Shown here piece after piece: positions 9,608 through 21,414 of a stretch of 64,000 bases of DNA. The notes under the pieces were generated by a model. That model was not told the origin of the DNA. It saw only the letters and a program-made list of their open reading frames with translations, and made no database searches. Where the stretch lies: NCBI GenBank assembly GCA_039090855.1, contig CM076997.1:169290709-169354708 (forward strand). Reading direction: 5' to 3'. The translations under genes were made by a program, and so were the position numbers. The number at the start of each line of letters is the position of its first letter. Within the stretch, counting starts at the first letter, position 1. This stretch comes from Macrothele yani (taxonomy: Eukaryota > Arthropoda > Arachnida > Araneae > Macrothelidae).

Positions 9608-11011
9608 TACAATGGCGGAAAGTGAAAAAAGAACACCAAGAAGGAATTGGCGGACAATCATGAAATTTATATATGTTAATGGGGTCGCGTTTACGTGCGT
9701 GTGATGTTAATTTCGGGACCAACCGGTGAGCTCTTACGCCACAGCACGGCATAATATGCGAATTATCGTCGGTGGTATTTAAAGAGTACGGCGAAGTGAA
9801 TGTAACCAGTCGTCGGCGTACGGACACGTGCGAAGACCATGAAGAAGCTGCAATGCCTGGACATGGAAAACGTGTACGATTTCAGCAGTTATCGGACTTT
9901 GAGCGAGGTCGTCTAGTCGGACTCCGCGAAGCCAGGAGGTCGTATCGTCATACTGCGGAGCGAATTGGACGGGAAGTATCGGTGGTGGTACGACAGTGGC
10001 GTAGGTGGTCCGCGGAACATTTCCCCACGAGAAGACGTGGAACCGGGAGTCACAGACGGACTGATGAGCGGACCGATCGACGCATAAGAAGAGCGGCGTT
10101 GTCAAACAGAACATCCACTGCGACGCAAATCCGAGCAGCCGTTGCACCTGAAGTGACTGTGCGAACAATCCGCAACCGTCTACTGGATGCAGGACTACGT
10201 GCACGTGTGCCTCTGGCATGTGTACCTCTGACTCCAGCCCACCGTCAGGAACGGCTGCAGTGGTGTCGCCAACGTCTGCACTGGAGAACGCAATGGCGAT
10301 CTGTCGTGTTCAGCGATGAAAGCAGATTCTGCTTGGGAGCCTCCGATGGCCGTATGCGTGTTCGCAGACGCACAGGGGAGCGTCTCCACCCTTCTTGCAT
10401 CTCCTGGTGTGGGGAGCGATCAGCGATCACTCCCGTACCCAACTAGTGTTTGTACCGGATACGTTAAACAGCATCTCTTACATCAACAACATCATTCAGC
10501 CCGTTGTTGTGCCATTTGTAAGGTCGGTCCATCGTGGTGTTTTCCAGTAAGATAACGCACGCTCACACACGGCACGTGCAACGCAACATGCACTTCAGGG
10601 CGTGAGACAACTTCCATGGCCTGCACGTTCACCGGATTTGTTCCCCATTGAGCACGTGTGGGATTTTATGGGACAACGACTTATCCGGTCACCACGGCCA
10701 GCCACGACCATCTTCGATTTACGCATCAAGGTTGAGGATGCTTGGAACTCAATACCCCAAACTTACATCCAATATCTGTACGACAGACTCCATGCCAGAA
10801 TTGCCCAGTGTGACGCAGTTCATGGCGGTTCAACCTTGTACTAACCATGTTACATGGAAATGTTATTTTTCAGTTTACCAGCAAATACAGCTGTATTTTG
10901 CCATAATGTTTTGATCACGTTATCCTCTGTATTCCGTTATTATGCTGTATAAATTTCGTTGGTATCAGACGTCTCCTTCTTGGTGTTCTTTTTTCACTTT
11001 CCGCCAGTGTA
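9608..11011 (+). mobile_element. Tc1-like element (family T1), plus copy
   Basis: Terminal inverted repeats of about 30 bp (GGCGGAAAGTGAAAAAAGAA left, GGCGGAAAGTGAAAAAAGAA right on the other strand) end in TA. The same family occurs in opposite orientation at 26111-27537. The 1.4-kb length is normal for Tc1-like elements. The enclosed transposase (next entry) is disabled. Confidence 0.92.
9853..10844 (+). pseudogene. Tc1-like transposase (DD34E), disabled
   Basis: The likely start is the Met at 9853 (MPGHGKRVRFQQLSDFERGR). The N-terminal paired HTH region (residues ~10-120) includes SDFERGRLVGLREARRSYRH. The DDE core begins with VVFSDESRFCLGASDGRMR (first Asp, ~10305-10360). Compared with the sister copy at 26111-27537, about 27-30 bases are missing near 10400, causing a frameshift. 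A stop (TAA) replaces the codon before the second catalytic Asp (Q-stop-DNARSHTAR near 10547). The third block is SPDLFPIEHVWDF with the Glu at ~10655. The C-terminus ends HARIAQCDAVHGGSTLY at 10842. It would act in the nucleus as a cut-and-paste transposase; this copy cannot. Confidence 0.88.
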
Positions 11012-11111
11012 TCATTGTATCGCACTTCCATATAGATTTGTATAAACGTGGCTTATACAAACTTGCATGAACTCATCCTTGAGCATTTGGTAATATATTT
11101 TGTGTAGAATA

Positions 11112-12432
11112 TACAGGGTGTCTATAAAGCATTTCCCACAGTACAAAAATTAATATAAAAAATCTATGTAAGCTAAAATGAAATGGTTGGCAACGTAATA
11201 TAGCAGCACTCAAAGTTTTTTTTACTGTTCTTTAGGTGAGCGCTAACGCTGAATAAGAGGAACATTTCATCGATAATGGCTTCCATGCAGGAAAAAGAGG
11301 CGTGCGTATTGTGGTTCCATGAGACCGTATCCGCTGTTACTGTCCAGTGTCATTTCAGAAAGGAGTACAGACGATCGCCACCGGACCAAAAAAGACAAAA
11401 GCTTGGCATGAAAAGTTTAAAGCGACGGTTAGTGTTGGCAATCTTCCCCGAGCAGGCCAACCACCAGCTACACAAGAGACAGCTACAGCTGTTCAAGAAT
11501 CATTTCTGCGAATCCCCAGAAAATCCATTCGTCGTGCTTCACTGGAAACATTGATTTCTCGTACCACAGTTTACAAAATTTTACACAAACGTTTTCAGCT
11601 GTATGCTTATAAGGTACAGATCGTCCAAGCTCTTCAGCCTTATCACCGGCCTCGCAGTGCTGTATTTGCGACGAAGATGTTGCAGTGCATAGGTCATGAT
11701 AGTGATTATCTGCACCGTACCTGTTTCTCAGTTGAAGCCACATTCCCAGTCTCTGGTACAGTAAATAGACACAATGTGCGAATTTGGGTATCAGAAAATC
11801 CCCATTTTGTCATCGAACAACAGAGGGCTAGCCCGAAAGGGAACGTATGGTGCGGCCTGATGCATGACAGAATCAGCGGACCCTTCTCTTTCACAGAGCC
11901 CATGGTAACATGCAACGCGTAGCTGGACATGCTGAAACTTTTTGAAGCACCTCAGTTGCATGCACTCCAACCTTTGGTTATTTTCCAACAAGACGGTGCC
12001 CCACCACATGGGTCAATAATAATTCGTGAGTGCCCGAATGCCACATTACGAACAGGTGGATTGGCCGCGTTGGTTCCATAACATGGCCACTTCGGTCGCC
12101 CGACGTAACCGCTCTAGAATTTTTCCTGTGGGGTTATGTAAAAGACCAAGTTTACTCTAGCAGTGTTCCGGATGTCGAGACTTTGAACAGCAGAATAACG
12201 GACGTCATTGGTTATGTCTCTGCTGAGATGTTAAACAAAGGATGTCGTGAAGTCGAATAGCGCTTAGATGTCCTCCAGGCCACAAATGGCGCTCATGTGA
12301 AAATATACTGACACTGGTAAAAAATCTTTAGTTGTGCACCGTCATTGTCGTGCGATCCCTTTCTTGTACCTGTAATACATTTTTTATAATAATTTTTTGT
12401 AATGTGGGGACGACATTTTTGGACACCCTGTA
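11112..12432 (+). mobile_element. IS630/Tc1/mariner-superfamily element with TACAGGGTG ends
   Basis: The ends TACAGGGTGTCTATAAAGC (left) and ACATTTTTGGACACCCTGTA (right) form short inverted repeats. The interior encodes a decayed transposase on the plus strand (next entry). This group has a DUF4817-like helix-turn-helix N-terminus and is related to the deletion derivative at 43770-45397. Confidence 0.82.
11276..12260 (+). pseudogene. Decayed transposase with DUF4817-like HTH
   Basis: Translation starts MASMQEKEACVLWFHETVSA at 11276 and shifts frame near 11360. It continues with GPKKTKAWHEKFKATVSVGN and IPRKSIRRASLETLISRTTV (HTH region). At ~11725 the block normally SDEATF reads SVEATF, so the first Asp is missing. 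It goes on with RHNVRIWVSENPHFVIEQQ, and FQQDGAPPHG near 11985 (second Asp present). After another shift comes RWIGRVGSITWPLRSPDVTA and LEFFLWGYVKDQVYSSS (third block, degraded). At least two or three frameshifts and a lost catalytic residue make it non-functional. Confidence 0.8.
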
Positions 12433-12751
12433 TATAATAGTTTCTTTAATATTCTCAGCGACTACAACTATAAAGCTTTGTTACTGTAGTTAAAATAGGT
12501 AACTGCAATAATAAAGCACTAACCGTGTAAACAGGGCCATAGCAAGGGAGGGCCAGGGGCGTAAATTCCCACTTTGGGGGATGTAAACAGTTGAAATTAT
12601 AACTAAAAAAGAAAGTTACACCCTTCAGTATTTTGTTTACAAAGACGTTAGTTAGTCGCATACAGTATTCCATGCAGTTAACCAGAGCACAGAGTAACAT
12701 ACACTATGAGGTGTGAACATTTCATGAAGGGAAGTTTCCAAAATAGTGGAT

Positions 12752-12930
12752 GGAGGCATACAACACAAATTTTGAAGATGAAAATCCGTTTTTTGGTGTA
12801 AATATGAAATAGATGGTAAGCCAGATAATATCCGAAAACTTGAAAATTTCGTCGTCCTGGAGCAGGAATCGAACCCAGTTTCTCGAACAGCACCCGAGTA
12901 TGCTAACCACTATACCACCCAGAGCGACCA
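12752..12930 (-). mobile_element. tRNA-derived SINE (SINE-A), most complete copy
   Basis: On the minus strand the head reads GGTCGCTCTGGGTGGTATAG then TGGTTAGCATACTCGGGTGC (A-box region) and GGGTTCGATTCCTGC (B-box). The conserved body CAGGACGACGAAATTTTCAAG and a tail ending ATCTTCAAAATTTGTGTTG follow. It is the best reference for the other copies at 2518, 2672 and 30965-31140. Confidence 0.85.
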
Positions 12931-13021
12931 AGTCTCAAGTTTCCGATTAATTTGAATATAACCATCACAAGATTTCCTAGTCAAAGCAACCGGCATTCAT
13001 GTTTAGTGAATCTGGAGGTTA

Positions 13022-13093
13022 AGAATTCTATCCCGTGAAAAAATAAGAATTCTATCCCGTGAAAAAAAATAAGAATTCTATCCAGTGAAAAAA
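13022..13093 (+). repeat. Three-copy tandem repeat, ~25 bp unit
   Basis: Three consecutive copies of AAGAATTCTATCCCGTGAAA followed by an A-run of variable length; the third has CCAG in place of CCCG. No function is suggested. Confidence 0.9.
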
Positions 13094-15699
13094 TCGATGC
13101 ATGCCTAACGTACATGAACTTTGCGAACATGTCGTTGGGATGAAGAGCTGATTAATAATTTGTGTGCTATCGTAGGATGTTCTCTGAGGGTTTAACCTTG
13201 AACGGAATTCTTGCAAACCCTACCCCTAAAGTTTCTTCCTATTGTTACGTTCACTATCAGGTACTCATTCCTTCCGGGCTGACTTGTTTTACTTTCTGCA
13301 TATCTGTCGAGTGCTATGTTGTCGGCGTTCACATAACGTTTACGCTTTACTTGGTATGTACAACCTGTGATTCTTGGGTATTTACCTAGTTTCTACATTT
13401 TTAGCAAAATTATGTCAAAAACCTTAAGTGGGATTTTTAAACGACCATAATATTTTCCTATAAAGGCGGTGTGAGAAAGTAAAAACCACGTGTTATTTGA
13501 GTGCATGTGGAGAAATTTTGAACGCAAAAGGGTGTAATTTCAAGTTTTTCCCTGCCAGATAAGGAAAACTTGCTCCAGCTCTGCATGTAAATTATGGGAT
13601 TTATGTGCACTAATTAACATTACTGCGCTTCATTTTCTCCTGAACAGATTTATGAAACAACGAACGAACGCGCTACACCTACTCGTGTGTTGTTTATGAA
13701 CAAACTGGTTACTGAAAGTGGATCATGAATTTGTAGACGTAATTGATGTTGCAATGCTAAACTCAGTCTTGTTTTATTTATGAATGAACTGGTTGCTGCC
13801 ATGCGTTTCTAGACGCAATAGAATAGATGCTGCAATGCTAAGACGAGAGTGACTGAGTGTATTATGAGGTTTCATTGCGCTGGGTTCATGAGTGTCAACC
13901 ACAGGTCACACACATATACACACAAAAACAAAACAAAAGAAAGAGGAAGAATCACAGTACTGAAGCCCAGATTGGATCGAATTTGGGAACACAACTTCCA
14001 GTCATAAAGCGTTTCAGTTTCCTGACCCTGAAGATCATGCGATGGAGCCAATTTTGTTGTATTTGGGAATTAACATAACTCAGTGACCACAATGAGAACA
14101 CGAGAGTACGAACAAATGTGAGAGAGTCAGAATTATTATTTTTGTGATATGATTAGTGCCTAGCTATAGTCACGAGCGTGCAATATTATGACATGAAGCC
14201 GGGGCGCCAGTTGTGGTTAGATTTTGTAATGAACTGGATGTTTAACTACCACCTTGTGGGTAAGAGTTGGCGCAGTGAAGCACCGTATCCTCATCCAGTA
14301 GATGAATGACCGTTATGAACATGTAAAGCTTGGACGCTTTTCCACGGACCTGGTATTTTTGTGTTGTGACTTAACTGCTTGTTGAGTAATAGCGTGTAAA
14401 TTCAGAATGAGACGGTAAGTTAGATGAGTCATCTATCCTGCACAGTCAAAATGCTGGCTCCACAGGGTTTGGTTGAACTCTCTCGTCTCATCTTCCTTGC
14501 GTTAGACGCTGCGGTACAATCTCGATCAAGGGACCAAATATTCGGATACACCGACAGGTGGTGTGAACCCGGGAGGTCGTAACTAAACGTAATTACGCCA
14601 TGAACTCTTTGCGACCAAAGTAAGAAATTAGTGCGAGAAGCAATAAAAGCGAATGGAAGATCAAGGTATACTTTAGCAATAACTGCGAAACAGCCGGTGT
14701 CCATTACGTTCGCAATATCAATTTCTCACAAAGCGAGCAAAGACTAAAAATGAGATGAAAAAGTGGCAGGTTGGTGAAAAACTGACTGTTTTTTTATCTC
14801 GAGTATTTACAGGTTCTCCCTTTCCTGACACCTTCCCTCCTTTTCTGCTTCCGGGGTCTGCTGTTCAGAGTCATGTAGGTAAGTATGTAGGACAGCTTAC
14901 AATTTCTATTCTTCACGGGAAACCGTATACTCCTAAATCTCTAATTTTTCTAAACTTTTTCTTTGGCATTCAGTCTATCAGGGAACTCTGTTCTCGCTCC
15001 TATTTTTTCCATTTTTCTTTTCCTTCCAAGAGCATCAGTGCGCTGTAGGTTGAATGGACACTGAACCTTGTTTAGGAGTTTCTTCGTTTCGTTTCGTTCC
15101 GATCAAGGCACACATAGCGCACTTACACACGCGCATTACATTTGGAAGCCTTAAGAGTAAACTTTTTGAGGAAATGTTTAAGGCTTTAAAAATCCGCAAT
15201 GACCTTTTTGGTGTACAATTGAAGGAAAAACATTTTTTTATAATTTTCTTTTTATAAAATGGAAGGTTAGTTAGATAAATGGGGAAAGGTGCTTGCGATT
15301 GCAGCCATTTTGGGTTTTCGCGTTCAGCACTCAAACGCACTGTTTTTGAGAATGACATCATCGAAATTTTTTGAAACACATCTTTTGCCAAGGTCAAAGG
15401 AAGAGATTGAGATCACTCCCACACTCGCATCATCAAGGAGCCCACGGGAGCCTGTTTTTGTACATTTGACAGCCGACCATTAAATAATGGGGAACTTTTC
15501 CGAACTTTGGTAGGAAAATGTAGATATATTATTAGCGCATTTAAAAAAAAACGTGCTTATAGTATCATTTCATCCGTCTCACTCTATGGACAACATATCT
15601 TTGCAACCATTAGTTCGATTTAAAAAAATATCTTTCCTTGCACTAGGAAGTCTGAAAGTGAGAGCGATGATCCTTTCATACCTTGCATATTGGTCTTTT
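13094..15699. other. 2.6-kb unassigned region
   Basis: Open frames are short and lack recognisable motifs. No terminal repeats or tRNA-like sequences were identified. It may contain old, diverged repeats. Confidence 0.35.
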
Positions 15700-17200
15700 G
15701 TTCGACGCATAATTTTGCCTCTAGAGGGCGCAAATGCTATCGAATCCAAAATACAATTTATTCCATAATATGGGCTCTAAACATCCGATTTTTAAAATTC
15801 TTCGTTTTCTTCGGTACCTAATTTACAACGAAGATCACTTAGGTGCAGTTTCTTTTGCGAATAGTACACGCTTTTCTCGCTAGGAAGCAAGCATATAAAT
15901 TGCGTTTCTTCGAACGTACGTATCGGATTCTAAAACTCCAATTTGAAAAATTCTTTTTGTCTCCGATAGAGTTCGTGGTGAGAAATGCTTTGCAAATAAT
16001 TCCTAATTTTCATATAGGACATTTTTATCACTACTTGGTGTAAGTGCAAAATTCTATTTCCGATGTATTTTGCAGCAGTGTCCAAGCTCCAGAAAAGAGT
16101 TATTGAAATAATTTCCCTGACAGATGACACTCGCCAAGGAAAACCCTTTGCGAATATTTTCTGCACACAATAATGAAAATATTTTCCGCAAGGTAGGGTA
16201 GACGTATGTGATATTCTTCTTTGTATTTCTACTTGCAATACTGTAGTCCGATTTGAAAAATTCGTACTTTGTCGGACAGCCGATCTAGTGAGAAATGTTT
16301 TGCATATAATTTCTAATATTTCGTAACGCACAGTTTTGCCACTAGAGGGCGTAAGTTCATGTTCCTGTTTACGACATATTTGTAGAAGTATCTGCGCTTC
16401 TAAAAATATTTTTCAGTCTGATTCAGCTAACTGCAAAAACCAATTTATGTGGATTTTCTGCCCAAAATAACACAAAATTTACAATTGGGAGGGATAGGGG
16501 GCAAATGTGCAATCTATTTTTATCCATGTCGCTCTTTCTGATTAAGTGGAATCTGATGTAGAACGCGATTTAAAAAATTCGTATTACTTCAGATGCCATT
16601 TACTTTGGGGAACATTTTGCTTATACCTTGGCATTTTTTATAGTGCTCAGTTCTGCCCTAGATGGTTTCAGTACGCACTTCTGTTTACAACTCTATTCCG
16701 CTTCTAAAAATCCGATTGAAAAAAACAAAACCTGTTGCTTTCTTTTTCAACTGTAACCACGGTGTTACCACATGACTAACACTCAGCTTCCAGGACACTA
16801 AAATGCACTAACTGATTTTCACTTAAAAAAGATCGCCGCTAGCAAACTCTCCCCACGGTTTGGGAAAGGAAAAAATTCGCTTTATGCTGTGTGCCATTCG
16901 CTAAGGTAAATATTGGGAATGTTATTTTCTTTAAATAATGCACCGTTTTTCCGCAAGAGGTCGCATATGTAAAATATTTTTTCACGCTAACTCTCCTTGC
17001 AGAAGTCGTACTTGAAAAATTATTTTTCCTTAGTATAGTTTTTGCTATGAAGAATACTTTGCTCATACTTTCTGTTATTCATAATTTTGCCGCCACGGAC
17101 ATCAACAAATATTTCTATTTGTGTGAAATAATTTGTCCAATTTAAAAAATTCTCTCTTGGTGGGATACTCTTCATTATGAAGGACAATTTTACACCTACA
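15700..17200 (-). repeat. Degenerate ~152-bp repeat field (related to 60000-61990)
   Basis: Plus-strand motifs of the type CTAGAGGGCGTAAGT recur at about 15720, 16036, 16195, 16343, 16495, 16655 and 16955, many spaced roughly 150 bp. They alternate with TTTGAAAAATTC blocks. These are the reverse complement of the units at 60000-61990 (TTACGCCCCCTAGCGG and TTTTTCAAATCGGA). The copies are far more diverged than those at 60-62 kb, and several units are hard to align by eye. Confidence 0.6.
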
Positions 17201-17852
17201 TTCTTCTCTGTGTAACCCACAATTCCCTACACCCCCTATGAGGCTCACGTTTTCCTGCATATTCCTCATTGTTCGATTTGAAAAAAAATCCTTTTTGCTT
17301 CGGATATCTTCCACTATAACAAACGCTTTCCTGTTATTTTTCCTCTCATATTTTTCAGCCCCTAGTACCGAATGTAGGTATTTCTGCTTGTGGATGTTTT
17401 ACTGATTGTCGAAATTCCGTTGATTTTTTTTGTTTTCATAACCGGTTCCATTCGCGATAAAAAAACAATGCTCACACTGCGTATTTTGAGTTATGCGCAG
17501 TTTTTTTTAAATGCTTTATATTTTTTTTTTTTTTTTTTGCATATCGGAAAGGATTCAAAAGACGTGATCATTACACATGAGAATTCGGTGTCATTTTTCT
17601 TGTCATTTTAAATTATCTGTGACGTACTACTGGGGTGACGCACATGTAAAGATGGAAAATAGGAGGGATAATCACTTGTCGTTGTCGATTAATTCGGAAT
17701 GCATTCTGCTTCGGAGCAGAAGGATGTGGGTTCGAGCTCGCCATCGGCAAATTTGTGTCTTTACTTATTTTATTAGTCGTTTATGCCTTTTTTCAGGGGA
17801 AGTAGTTCTTTCTACACCTGTGAGCTTCCCTTGGACATAACATTCATCGGCT

Positions 17853-18116
17853 CCTGATGTAGAGGTGCTCTCTATTTATAAAGGAGAACGGAGATCAATG
17901 GCAGCACACATATTTGCAGTTCGAGCCCAAGCCATGTCACATGTCAGTCACGTCACAAAAAGTACACTTCCGTCGAAAGAATATCCTGATGTAGAGGTGC
18001 TCTCTATTTATAAAGGAGAACGGAGATCAATGGCAGCACACATATTTGCAGTTCGAGCCCAAGCCATGTCACATGTCAGTCACGTCACAAAAAGTACACT
18101 TCCGTCGAAAGAATAT
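17853..18116 (+). repeat. Perfect tandem duplication, 132 bp x 2
   Basis: Two adjacent 132-bp copies (starting CCTGATGTAGAGGTGCTCTC at 17853 and again at 17985) appear identical. An open frame spans both (132 is a multiple of three), giving two identical 44-residue segments. No known domain was recognised. The perfect identity means either a very recent duplication or an assembly artefact. Confidence 0.9.
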
Positions 18117-21100
18117 CCTTTCTGCGAAACTCGCGATTACCTGTAACGGAAATAGTATTTTCTTTCAGCCCTGTGTTTAAAATTATTACTGACTACCTGA
18201 GAATAATTGTGCATCGGATGTATTCAAGGGGGTTGTTTCTAAATTTTTTGGCTAGCGTATGTGTATATGATACTTAAAAGAAAAGTAATAGTGAAATTCG
18301 AAATGGGGTGGTCCATAAACAATGAATGGTTTATCAAGTGCATAATCAAGCTTCAGATTTTCCCAATAAAATCTCTGTCCTATCATATCAGCACACAAGT
18401 GGAACACATCCATTGTTAATTTATCAGCTGACTTTGAGTTCAAGAGATACGCACAGTTCGCATGATATTCTGAAATGCAAAGAGGTGGGAGAAGTCCTGA
18501 CTGTTCGGATATCCAGAACTTGAGGGGTGGCATGGATTCGATAGTTAGGTCAGTATTAAATTTTCAATATTATTTCGTTCTGCAAATGACAAAATCGATT
18601 CAAAATTGAAACTCTTGCTTTTTAGGTTCTTCTGAAGTAACATATCTATGTAATGACGCGCAAAATATTATTACTTACCTCTTATATCTAACTTCAGGAT
18701 GGGGTGTTGCCGTAGTTTGGGGAAATTAGTGATACATCTGGGAAAATTGGTTTACCTTCTACCACTGTTTGGTTTCTGTGAAATTATGATGGATGAACAG
18801 AAATGGTCGATGAATTACTCAAAGAAACAAAATGTAAATTTATTTCATTTCAGAAAAGAAAACGTTCTGCTGTAACGCCCCGCATGATAAAAATTCAAAG
18901 CTACTTTCTAGGCACAAGATAGAAACCTGTGAGTCATTTTAGTGCATCTTGAGAATTTTGTTATTTTAATACATTGTTCTGCTGAAATATGAGAGAATTT
19001 ACTTACGTAGCACAATCTCGCGAGGGAATTAGGGATGCCATATCACGTGATGTGGATTCAACTGAGCATCTGTTAATTTTATTCAGTACCCCAAGAGAAT
19101 CGACTCCTGATCAGTCAGATTGAGCGGTAAGTATGATATGACGCGAATGAGGTGTTCCATATGTTCCAACATATTCTCGATACGATCCAGATCTGGAGAC
19201 TGTGCTGCCGTGGTAAGTGCTGCATATAACAGGAATGTTCTGCGAAAGATATCTTAACAGTAAGCGCTCTATTCTTTCATACATAGCTCTTGTGGAAGAG
19301 TTCGTCATCCGGGCACAACATCATAATTCAGTAATGGCCATCCGCTATGTTGCTCGGACATATCCTCAAGATTACATGGATAAAAAAGTGACAAATGGGA
19401 CCGTACAATACCAAGAACATTTTCAACAAACGACTGCGGAATACAATCACCATCCGTTTCCTGCTGAAATTTTCTTCATATCCTGATTAGTCTGTAGGAT
19501 AGTAAAAAATGTGTTAAATGATTCGTCGAACGCATTACATATTTCAAACGCTCCACTGACCTGATTTACAGTTCGTGACATCACTGCAGATGCAGACTTA
19601 TGTTTGGCTCATAAAAGAGAAACTTATTGTTGTCTATATAACTCCCTGTGTGCAATTTTTTTCAAGGTTTAAAACCTTCTGTGAGCATTTCTGACTATGA
19701 GTCCTCCGTCCCTGATGTAGGTAAACCGGCTCCAGGAAAAAGACGGAACTAACGACGTAGGACCAACACATGATTCATTCCTCACCCGAGTCCAAATCGG
19801 ACGATTAGTTCGCGCCTTGAGCACTTAGTCACAAGGGTGTCCCTTGCTTTTTGTGTTGGACAAAATGAGTTTCTCTTGTCTGGAACTGAATGTGTGGGTT
19901 ATACGTAGTTTGTCACGCAGTTCGATTACTGCATACAAAGCGATCCATGCATCTGTTGTTTCAGTCACTGAGTATCGCGTTTCGTTTTATTTCGCGTTGC
20001 TGTCCAATGCTTACACCCAAGACGTCGTTTTCGTCTACACATGAATCAACTCAACAACTTCTCATGATCTCGCATGTAACTACTCCACCAAAGCACACAA
20101 CTAGTTCTCACGACCCATGTAATTCCATAATTGTCTTCTAGCGTATTTTTGTGTGATGAGCAACCTGTGGTATCAGAATGATGAATTCTCTTACATTCTA
20201 ATACGGCATCGAATAAAATTCAAGAACAGAGTAATGGAGCGTGAACGTCTTAACGAGAAGTCGGTATGAGTCGATGAAGGTAAGATATACCTGTTTTGGA
20301 TGATCCATCTTGAGAAGATGCCCTCTCTAATGGATCCTCTTTGCTTTACTGATATGTAATTAATAAAACTAGACAAAACGACTGCTACGTTTCGTTTCAC
20401 TGCTGTTTGGGCTAAACAGTGAATTTCCTTGGCTCACAAGCACAAAGGAGTATCAGTTATCTTCAATAGTCAGCTGCAGTTCAACGGTTTCAGAAGGTTC
20501 TTCTCTAATAACAAACGAATTTTTTCGACATGATGCAAAATTTGCCATTTTTTTCATACCAGCATTTGAATACCGTACGTACCAAACAACCGCAAAGTCT
20601 TAATTTCGCCTTATGAAGAGTAAGTCTTTGGGAGATGTATGCTCATTTACATTCATGAAGTGGTTTTACTTATCTTTCAGGAAGCGTTAACTATCCGGCT
20701 AGTTAATGGTCAAATTTAGGGTGGAGTATCAGAAATTATTATCCATGATTATTCTAAAAAACGTGATCAATAACGTTTGCAAATCTCACCTGTTAGCTTG
20801 TTTCTATAGTGCTTTCTGTTATTATGGCTTCACTTTATCACTTCATCCTGAACGTTTGCTCTTTTGCGGCCAAATTCAATTATTTTTAAAGATTATCACA
20901 TGTGGATGAAGGAAAAGTGAGAGAAAAGAACAAGATGGAGAAAGGGAGAGCATGCATAAGGATGTCTAAGATGGAAAAGAGATATCGAAAGAGAAGACAG
21001 ACATAAAAATTAAGAAATAGGAAGAGGTAGAAAATCGAGAGCGAAGAAACGGGAAAAGGAGAACAGAAAGTGAGATAAATGCTGAAAGAGAGGAAATTGA

Positions 21101-21414
21101 GAAGTGTGAGAAAGACAAAATGGAAAAAGTGAACACGTGTGCGGGTGGTCCTCAAATTTAAAATTTGGAAATTATTTGTTGGTACCATTTGATTTGGTTT
21201 TAATGCGTAAAGTAAACATGACAAAAAAAAATTTGAAACAGTTTGGACAATATTTATTGGTCGCTCAGAGAACTGAATTTCCAGCACATATGGCATAATA
21301 AAGTATTGCAGTTTTGCATAGATAAATGGTAAATGCACTACCCTCTTGGTAGGTATCAAACATCTTAAACAGTAAAATGTTGCTAATTAATAAAAACATA
21401 TCCTTGTCAGATTG
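18117..21414. other. 3.3-kb unassigned AT-rich region
   Basis: No domain, transposon terminus or tRNA-like sequence could be supported. A purine-rich tract (20900-21130) explains the hydrophobic open frame on the minus strand there. Confidence 0.35.

Noticed and set aside
18252..18533. 93-codon minus-strand frame
   Set aside because: No motif, no start/splice support and no related copy in the window.
20886..21359. 157-codon hydrophobic, Phe/Leu/Ser-rich frame on the minus strand
   Set aside because: It reads a purine-rich low-complexity tract in reverse; no splice sites, signal or family pattern support a membrane protein.
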